Shown piece after piece: positions 7,683 to 12,444 of a DNA stretch of 12,444 bases. Below the pieces are notes generated by a model. It made no database searches and was not told where the DNA came from. It was given only the letters and a program-made list of their open reading frames with translations. The DNA comes from Bacillota bacterium (GTDB lineage Bacteria > Bacillota > Clostridia > DSM-8532), in assembly GCA_023410885.1 (NCBI GenBank), contig JAEYPI010000090.1, forward strand, positions 1-12,444. The letters run 5' to 3'. A program made the translations under genes and the position numbers. Within the stretch, counting starts at the first letter, position 1. Every line of letters begins with the position of its first letter.

Positions 7683-9017
7683 ATGGCTGTCTATGATGAA
7701 ATTTATGATGTTATTGTAGCAGGAGGAGGCCCTTCAGGCGTGGGGGCTGGTATAGCCGCCGCGAGAAATGGGGCTCGGGTGCTTCTTGTAGAACGGTATG
7801 GCTTTTTAGGTGGGATGGCAACTGTTGCCTCGGTGCCTGCCTTTTGTCCCTTTACCGATGGAGAAAAGCCCATTATCAGAGGTATAGGTCTGGAAGTTCT
7901 TGAGCTGATGAAAAAGCACAGCTTTGAAAGTCCGTTCAAGGACAAAAAAGAGCCTGTTAAAAGACAATTCGATTGGATTCCCATAGACCAGGAGGTATTA
8001 AAGCGCGTTCTTGATGGGCTCGTTTTGTCTAGTGGCTGCATCCCTCTTTTTCATACGATGGTTACGGATGTTGTAACTGAAAACGGTACTGTGAAGGCCG
8101 TTATGGTCGAGGATAAAACAGGAAGACACAGGATAATGTGCAAGACGGTCATCGACTGCACAGGAGATGCAGATATTGTAGTGAAAGCCGGGGGTGAAAC
8201 GGAATACGGAGATGAAAAAGGTCTTGTACAGGCCGTAACCCTTTGCTTCCGGTTGGCCAATATAGATATTGGCCGGTTTATGAAATACGCTAATGAGGTC
8301 GGAGAAAACGGCAACTTGACTCAAGCGGTAGCGCGGGCAAGAGCCAATGGGGAGTTTCCCTTTAATGAAAAACAGGTCTGTGGCTTTTCTATACAAAATG
8401 AAGGCATGGCGGGTCTTAATTTCGGTCATGTCTATGAAATCAACCCCCTTAAGCCTGAGGATCTGACAAGGGCTGAGATTGAATCAAGAAGAGCGGTTCC
8501 GGAGCTTCTGGCTTTTCTTAAGAAATACGTACCCGGGCTTGAAAATGCCGTAGTCGCTTCCACTGGTCCGTCCATAGGAATCAGAGAGACCAGAAGAATC
8601 ATCGGTGAATACAGGCTCACCAAGAAGGATTACTTTGATCGGTCGCTTTTTGAGGATACCATTGCACGATATGCCTACCCTATTGATGTCCATGCTTCGG
8701 CACCCAGAGATATTAAATACAAGAATGAAAATGACGAGTATCTAACCAGTAAATATAGAGATGGAGAATCCTACGGTATTCCATACAGGGCACTTCTACC
8801 CAAGGGCCTTAAAAATGTGATTGTTGCCGGCAGGCCTCTGTCGGCCGACAGAGCTATGCATGGGTCCTTCCGGGTTATGCCCGCTTGCTTTGCAACAGGA
8901 CAGGCGGCAGGTACGGCCGCTGCCCTCTGCGCAAAGGAAGGAAAATATTTCAGGGATATTGATATTAAAGCCCTTCAAATCATGCTGACCCATCAAGGCG
9001 CTTACCTTGGGATATAA
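7683..9017 (+). CDS. FAD-dependent oxidoreductase, PF12831-like, substrate unknown
   Basis: Probable cytoplasmic flavoenzyme translated with the GH130 gene: only 3 nt separate stop and ATG, and AGAGGTG lies inside the end of the upstream gene. The N-terminal Rossmann fold shows DVIVAGGGPSGVGAGIAAAR (9-28), with G14-x-G16-x-x-G19 for FAD and E37 at the end of strand 2, then GFLGGMAT. Further family marks are VIDCTGDAD (156-164), GIRETRRIIGEYRLT, and the C-terminal FAD-binding block VIVAGRPLSADRAMHG with RVMPACFATGQAAGTAAALC (about 379-417). At 444 aa it is complete. There is no signal peptide, membrane segment or iron-sulfur cysteine cluster. The family acts on varied substrates, several linked to carbohydrate loci without firm assignment. 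Its place in the operon implies a step on the imported sugar or on a phosphorolysis product, but the reaction is not deducible. Confidence 0.88.
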   Translation: MAVYDEIYDVIVAGGGPSGVGAGIAAARNGARVLLVERYGFLGGMATVASVPAFCPFTDGEKPIIRGIGLEVLELMKKHSFESPFKDKKEPVKRQFDWIPIDQEVLKRVLDGLVLSSGCIPLFHTMVTDVVTENGTVKAVMVEDKTGRHRIMCKTVIDCTGDADIVVKAGGETEYGDEKGLVQAVTLCFRLANIDIGRFMKYANEVGENGNLTQAVARARANGEFPFNEKQVCGFSIQNEGMAGLNFGHVYEINPLKPEDLTRAEIESRRAVPELLAFLKKYVPGLENAVVASTGPSIGIRETRRIIGEYRLTKKDYFDRSLFEDTIARYAYPIDVHASAPRDIKYKNENDEYLTSKYRDGESYGIPYRALLPKGLKNVIVAGRPLSADRAMHGSFRVMPACFATGQAAGTAAALCAKEGKYFRDIDIKALQIMLTHQGAYLGI

Positions 9018-9033
9018 GGGGTAGTGCTGTTCT

Positions 9034-9120
9034 CTCTGTTAAATTTAGGTTATAATAACCTTACCCGTTACCGAAATCAAATATTTCGAACGGGTAGTAA
9101 CCTTGAATCTTTTAACAGAG
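9034..9120. repeat. Nested inverted repeat over the MutS-like gene leader
   Basis: Three concentric pairs of arms are visible. Outer: CTCTGTTAAA (9034-9043) with TTTAACAGAG (9111-9120). Middle: AGGTTA (9047-9052) with TAACCT (9098-9103). Inner: TACCCGTT (9062-9069) with AACGGGTA (9089-9096), continuing as CGAAAT (9072-9077) with ATTTCG (9083-9088) around loop CAAAT. GGTTA at 9048-9052 can instead pair with TAACC at 9056-9060, so alternative folds exist. The inner hairpin has no adjacent T-run, so termination is doubtful. The right outer arm contains the ribosome binding site of the next gene. Confidence 0.75.
9051..9056 (+). promoter_or_regulatory. Possible -10 element for the mutS-like / exonuclease pair
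   Basis: A perfect TATAAT lies within the left part of the nested repeat. The -35 position (about 9028-9033, TGTTCT) is poor and there is no TG extension, so this is tentative. If used, transcription would begin near 9063, and the mRNA would open with the inner hairpin but lack the outer left arm. Confidence 0.3.
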
Positions 9121-9121
9121 G
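9116..9121 (+). promoter_or_regulatory. Ribosome binding site of the MutS-like gene, inside a hairpin arm
   Basis: AGAGGT lies 8 nt before the ATG at 9130 and decides that start over TTG at 9103, which has no ribosome binding site. Most of it pairs with CTCT at 9034-9037 in the outer stem, so transcripts reading through from the upstream operon could have this site masked. Confidence 0.6.
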
Positions 9122-9129
9122 TACACATT

Positions 9130-10842
9130 ATGCCAGTAGTCTATCTTGTTTTTTTGATTATTCTGATCGTTTTATTAATTGACCAAAGGCGTCAAGCCAA
9201 TAGGAACAGAAATAAAACGATGGCCAAAATTAGAAATAACTGGGGCAAATTGCCCGACGATGCATCTGATGAATATGACATAGAGTCTTGCTCAAAGCTA
9301 TTTTATACCCACGATAAAAAAAGGGCGAACCTATATATTGATGATATTACCTCGAATGATCTTGAGCTTGATAATTTTTACTGCCACATCAACAGTACCC
9401 AGACATCAATGGGCGACAATGTGCTCTATTCAATTTTACGACTGCCTGTCTATGAGAAAGAAAAATTAGCGGAACGGGTGGAGATGGTCGATTATTGGGA
9501 AAAGCACGAAGAGGACAGAGAAAAGGTTCAATTATTGCTTTCTGGTGCAGGTAAGTTCAGACCAAGTCATATTGCATGGATCACCGGGGATTGTGATTTC
9601 TTGGAACTTAATAATCAATGGCTTTACAAGGTGTTGACTTTCGTACCTTTTTTGGCGTTGCCTATGGCTTTGTTAAATATTGGCGCAGCTGCTCTTTGGG
9701 GGATATTCAGTATTGGTGTAAATATAGTGTTTCACGAAGTAGTTTTAAAGAAGATTAATTCAGGGTTGGATTCAATAACTCAGGCTTCAGGTATAGTAGC
9801 ACTGGCCGAAATGCTGATCCATAATAGACCCGAAGGCCTTGTCAACAAATATGATGAATTGAATGGACATGCACATGCGCTAAAGGCTTTAAGAAAAAGG
9901 GGGACTTTGGACAAAATGTCGGTTCAATCGACCGGTGATTTATTTAGAGACTCCTTATCAATATATAAAATGATATTACTTACTGATATATGGAATTACC
10001 AAGCTTCCGCACGATTTTTAAAAACTCATGGTGAGGAAATGGCACGGCTCATTCATTCAATAGGCGAGTTGGATGCGACCATTTGTATAGCCTCATACAG
10101 GAAAAGTCTTGATTTGTGGTGCCAGCCCCTGATTATGTGGGAAGCGGGTACAGAGACTTTTAGCATTAAAGCGGAATCAGTGGTTCATCCACTTATTCAA
10201 AATTGCACACCAAACCCGGTATATGTTGAAAAACCAATGCTTTTAACCGGCTCTAACGCTTCTGGCAAATCCACCTATTTGAAGACTGTTGCCATCAACA
10301 CTCTGATGGTTCATACACTTGGTTTTTGTCTGGCAGAACAATGGACTTCGAAACCGCTGTTTCCAATAAGTTCAATGGCTCTTAGAGACAGTATTCTAGA
10401 AGGGGAGAGTTATTTTGTTGCAGAAATCAAGTCGCTCAAAAGAATCTTTACCATGGCAAATAACCAAATAAAGTGCCTTTGCGTTATAGATGAGGTTCTG
10501 CGCGGAACGAATACGATTGAGCGTATCGCAGCATCATCACGTCTATTGTCTGCTCTTGCCGCGCTGAACACTTGTTTATTGGCTGCAACTCACGACACAG
10601 AGCTCACTCACATTTTAAATGAAGTCTTTGATAACAAACATTTCGAGGAACACATAACCGATGAGGATATCCATTTTGACTATAAACTCAAGGAAGGAAA
10701 GGCAACATCTAGGAATGCGATTAAACTTCTCAAGCTTATGTGCTTTGAAGATGATATAATTATGAGTGCAGAGGATGCAGTGGCGTCTTTTGAAAATGAG
10801 AAAAGGTGGAAACACATAAGGAGAAATAAAATAAATGTATAA
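9130..10842 (+). CDS. Membrane-anchored MutS-like ATPase (MutS domain V family)
   Basis: Protein of 570 aa with a MutS-type ATPase at its C-terminus but without the mismatch-reading N-terminal domain of MutS1. An N-terminal helix (VVYLVFLIILIVLLI, residues 3-17) is followed by a basic stretch. A hydrophobic segment at about 168-210 (VLTFVPFLALPMALLNIGAA onward) should give two more helices. The ATPase has Walker A GSNASGKST (374-382), the MutS-typical SILEGESYFVAEIKSLKRIF stretch, Walker B LCVIDEVLRGTN (D454, E455) and switch His488 in ATHDTEL. Such proteins are usually annotated as MutS-family mismatch repair proteins, but a membrane location argues against classic mismatch repair. The role is unknown. 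Its stop overlaps the exonuclease III start by 8 bp, so the two are probably translated together. The ATG at 9130 is chosen for its ribosome binding site. Confidence 0.88.
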   Translation: MPVVYLVFLIILIVLLIDQRRQANRNRNKTMAKIRNNWGKLPDDASDEYDIESCSKLFYTHDKKRANLYIDDITSNDLELDNFYCHINSTQTSMGDNVLYSILRLPVYEKEKLAERVEMVDYWEKHEEDREKVQLLLSGAGKFRPSHIAWITGDCDFLELNNQWLYKVLTFVPFLALPMALLNIGAAALWGIFSIGVNIVFHEVVLKKINSGLDSITQASGIVALAEMLIHNRPEGLVNKYDELNGHAHALKALRKRGTLDKMSVQSTGDLFRDSLSIYKMILLTDIWNYQASARFLKTHGEEMARLIHSIGELDATICIASYRKSLDLWCQPLIMWEAGTETFSIKAESVVHPLIQNCTPNPVYVEKPMLLTGSNASGKSTYLKTVAINTLMVHTLGFCLAEQWTSKPLFPISSMALRDSILEGESYFVAEIKSLKRIFTMANNQIKCLCVIDEVLRGTNTIERIAASSRLLSALAALNTCLLAATHDTELTHILNEVFDNKHFEEHITDEDIHFDYKLKEGKATSRNAIKLLKLMCFEDDIIMSAEDAVASFENEKRWKHIRRNKINV

Positions 10843-11605
10843 ACTGATTTCATGGAATGTAAACGGCCTTCGTGCCGCTTTAGGGAAGGGATTTCTGGAT
10901 TTCTTCGATAGTAAAAAACCGGATATATTATGCTTACAGGAGACAAAGCTCTCAGAAGGCCAACTGGATCTGGCTTTGGAGGGCTATACCTCCTATTTTA
11001 ATTACGCGGAAAAGAAGGGCTATTCGGGCACTGCCATATATACCCGTATTAAGCCTCTCTCTGTTACCTATGGTATAGGCATAGAGGAGCATGATCATGA
11101 AGGGCGCGTCATCACCCTGGAGTTCAATAATTGCTATGTAGTAAATGTTTATACGCCAAACGCTCAAAGAGAGCTGGCAAGGCTGCCTTACCGTATGAGC
11201 TGGGAGGATGCTTTCAGAGCCTATCTTCTTTCGCTGGACAAGCTCAAGCCCGTCATCGTCTGCGGGGATTTGAACGTCGCTCACCAAGAGATTGATCTAA
11301 AAAACCCAAAGACCAACAGACAAAGTGCCGGCTTTTCCGATGAGGAAAGAGGAAAATTCTCGGAGCTCTTAGAAGCTGGGTTTTTAGACTCCTTCCGATT
11401 CTTTTATCCCGACAAGACGGATGCCTATACCTGGTGGTCGTACATGTTTAAGGCCCGGGAAAAAAATGTAGGGTGGCGTATTGACTACTTCTGTGTGTCA
11501 AAAGCCTTAAAAGATCTGATTAAAGACGCTGTCATTCACGCGGATGTCATGGGCTCCGACCACTGCCCAGTGGAGCTGCTCATCGAGGAAGTCCCCTTCC
11601 TGTGA
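10835..11605 (+). CDS. xth: Exodeoxyribonuclease III / AP endonuclease
   Basis: DNA repair enzyme of the ExoIII/ExoA branch of the EEP superfamily: cuts 5' of abasic sites and degrades 3' ends in base excision repair. Almost all expected active-site residues are visible: N8 in SWNVNGLRA, metal ligand E36 in LQETK, Y106 in NVYTPNA, D145 and N147 in CGDLNVAH, the TWWSY segment with WRIDYF, and D242-H243 in GSDHCPV. The 256-aa length is full for the family. The ATG lies inside the last codons of the MutS-like gene (8-bp overlap), with AAGGAG 11 nt upstream, indicating a shared transcript and coupled translation. A strong terminator made from a REP-like repeat starts 12 bp after the stop. Confidence 0.97.
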   Translation: MYKLISWNVNGLRAALGKGFLDFFDSKKPDILCLQETKLSEGQLDLALEGYTSYFNYAEKKGYSGTAIYTRIKPLSVTYGIGIEEHDHEGRVITLEFNNCYVVNVYTPNAQRELARLPYRMSWEDAFRAYLLSLDKLKPVIVCGDLNVAHQEIDLKNPKTNRQSAGFSDEERGKFSELLEAGFLDSFRFFYPDKTDAYTWWSYMFKAREKNVGWRIDYFCVSKALKDLIKDAVIHADVMGSDHCPVELLIEEVPFL

Positions 11606-11608
11606 CAT

Positions 11609-11753
11609 GACACAAGGGGACGGTTCTTCTGTGCACCATTGATAAGCACAAGAACCGTCCTTTTTAATGCACAAAAGCACCGTCCCCTTCCATCCCCTAC
11701 AATGTCACACGAGAACCGTCCCCTTGTGTCCCTTCTTGTGTCGCCCTTGTGTC
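11609..11753. repeat. Cluster of REP-like palindromic repeats
   Basis: The core AAGGGGACGGTTCT occurs in four forms. Arm A on + strand is GACACAAGGGGACGGTTCT (11609-11627). Arm B, inverted, is AGAACCGTCC (11651-11660). Arm C, inverted and variant, is ACCGTCCCCTT (11679-11689). Arm D, inverted, is 11712-11730 and an exact 19-nt reverse complement of A. Three direct copies ending in TTGTGTC follow (11720-11730, 11731-11742, 11744-11753), and GGGACAC at 11769-11775 is one more degenerate inverted trace. No transposase gene or complete IS is present. I recall very similar GACACAAGGGGACGGT repeats scattered through clostridial genomes, possibly moved by IS200/TnpA-REP-type transposases; this needs a genome search. 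Confidence 0.8.
11618..11665 (+). terminator. Intrinsic terminator of the exonuclease III gene, built from REP-like arms
   Basis: GGACGGTTCT (11618-11627) pairs perfectly with AGAACCGTCC (11651-11660). After a 2-nt bulge, TGTGC (11630-11634) pairs with GCACA (11646-11650) around an 11-nt loop. TTTTT follows at once (11661-11665). The stem is GC-rich at the base and sits on the T-run, as expected of a rho-independent terminator. Confidence 0.8.
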
Positions 11754-11775
11754 TGTTCTATTCCCTGTGGGACAC

Positions 11776-11820
11776 GCATAGGATAGATTGTCCTGCTATG
11801 CCTGTTGGCGATCTATTTTT
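11776..11820 (+). promoter_or_regulatory. Overlapping hairpins and weak promoter-like motif before the P-type ATPase
   Basis: One hairpin joins GCATAGGA (11776-11783) to TCC...TATGC (11791-11801, 3-nt bulge). A second, incompatible one joins ATAGATTGTC (11783-11792) to GGCGATCTAT (11807-11816), with two G-U pairs, followed by TTTT. TTGTCC (11788-11793) and TCTATT (11812-11817) could serve as a poor -35/-10 pair with an 18-bp spacer. Either reading, leader attenuator or promoter, is weak. Confidence 0.25.
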
Positions 11821-11839
11821 ATACGTAGGGAGTGGTATT

Positions 11840-12444
11840 GTGGAAGCCTTAAAGCACGCGCTCGTATTTGAAGACCTAAAGGAGAATACATACGGGCTTA
11901 CGGAAACGGATGCGGCAAAGAATCTTGAGGTTTATGGGAAAAACATTATTAAGCGTGAGAAGAAAAATACATGGCTCAAGACCTTAGTTGATCAATTTAA
12001 AGATCTGATGATCATTATTCTGATAGCCTCATCCGTCATTTCTTTTTTTATGGGAGAGACCAGTGAAGGCATCGCTATTCTCGTCATCATTCTGCTCAAT
12101 GGCTTTCTGGGCTTTTTCCAAGAGCTACGTACAGAAAAGTCTTTGGAAGCGCTTATGGAAATGGCAGCACCCCATGCACGGGTAATGCGGGACGGTCAGG
12201 TAAAGGATATCCCCGCCGATCAGATTGTCCCAAGAGACCTGGTGCTTCTTGAAGCCGGTAATCGGGTGCCGGCTGACGCTGTGCTTATTGATGCCAACTC
12301 CCTTTTTGCTGATGAATCCATGCTTACAGGGGAGTCGGTGCCTGCTTCAAAGAGCAGAATAGATGAAGCTAAGGCCAAGCTCAACGGTATTGTCAACGCC
12401 AATCGCGTTTTTATGGGCAGCATGATTACCAATGGCACCGGGCG
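11840..12444 (+). CDS. P-type cation-transporting ATPase, probably Ca2+ type (3' truncated by window edge)
   Basis: N-terminal 201 codons of an ATP-driven membrane cation pump. The GTG start is chosen because AGGGAG (11827-11832) lies 7 nt before it and the homology begins at once. Visible in order: the cation-ATPase N-terminal domain (LVFEDLKENTYGLTETDAAK to YGKNIIKRE); helix 1 at about 55-71; helix 2 at about 77-93, leading into the stalk FFQELRTEKSLEAL; and the actuator domain with DESMLTGESVPASK, where T163-G164-E165-S166 is the dephosphorylation loop. LNGFLGFFQE with SLEALMEMAAPHARVMRDG resembles PacL/SERCA-like Ca2+ pumps of Bacillota. The phosphorylated DKTGT site and ion-binding helices 4-6 lie beyond the window, so the ion is inferred. 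Two usually conserved actuator positions differ: VPRD (R132, normally Gly) and EAGNRVPAD (N141, normally Asp). Confidence 0.93.
   Translation, partial: MEALKHALVFEDLKENTYGLTETDAAKNLEVYGKNIIKREKKNTWLKTLVDQFKDLMIIILIASSVISFFMGETSEGIAILVIILLNGFLGFFQELRTEKSLEALMEMAAPHARVMRDGQVKDIPADQIVPRDLVLLEAGNRVPADAVLIDANSLFADESMLTGESVPASKSRIDEAKAKLNGIVNANRVFMGSMITNGTG

Noticed and set aside
7998..8429. Long minus-strand reading frames opposite the flavoprotein and other genes
   Set aside because: Their translations look like no known family, they lie wholly inside well-supported genes, and they lack ribosome binding sites.
9062..9096. Intrinsic terminator after the flavoprotein gene
   Set aside because: The hairpin is strong but is followed by GTAACC, not a T-run; the nearest TTTT is 13 nt further on and within another pairing arm.
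9103..9105. TTG as start of the MutS-like ATPase
   Set aside because: It lies within the inverted repeat with no ribosome binding site; ATG at 9130 has AGAGGT at proper distance and begins directly with the membrane helix.
11609..11753. CRISPR array or insertion sequence
   Set aside because: Repeats are in both orientations with irregular spacing and very short gaps, and no cas or transposase gene is present, so a REP-like cluster fits better.

Overview
The window reads as a low-to-moderate GC Bacillota chromosome, most likely Clostridia. Supporting signs are AGGAGG-like ribosome binding sites before nearly every gene, YesM/YesN-type two-component regulators next to a CUT1 sugar transporter, a lipoprotein substrate-binding protein, and GACACAAGGGGACGG-type palindromic repeats, which I recall as common in clostridial genomes. 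The genus cannot be fixed from the sequence. All convincing genes are on the + strand.

Region 1 (2-3198): the 3' part of a YesM-type sensor histidine kinase, then a YesN-type response regulator with an AraC DNA-binding domain, closed by a terminator-like palindrome. Region 2 (3250-9017): a promoter with a good -10 and poor -35, then a five-gene operon. It encodes a solute-binding lipoprotein, two CUT1 permeases, a GH130-family glycoside phosphorylase and a PF12831-type FAD oxidoreductase. No transporter ATPase is encoded, so a shared MsmX/MsmK-type ATPase elsewhere is expected. The simplest model is that the kinase senses an extracellular beta-mannoside-like oligosaccharide, the regulator activates the operon, the sugar is imported intact, and GH130 phosphorolysis releases a sugar 1-phosphate. 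The flavoprotein's role is unknown and is the least explained part of the pathway. A 16-bp hairpin between the binding-protein and permease genes probably keeps the binding protein in excess.

Region 3 (9018-11605): an 87-nt nested inverted repeat that covers the ribosome binding site of a membrane-anchored MutS-like ATPase, whose stop overlaps the start of an exonuclease III gene. Region 4 (11606-11839): a cluster of REP-like repeats. Its first two arms form a strong intrinsic terminator after the exonuclease gene. Region 5 (11840-end): the N-terminal 201 codons of a P-type, probably Ca2+-transporting, ATPase, cut by the window edge.

The points most worth a second look are the GH130-flavoprotein pairing, the nested repeat over the MutS-like gene start, and the REP-like cluster acting as terminator. 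I see no CRISPR array, tRNA, rRNA, transposase or phage gene.
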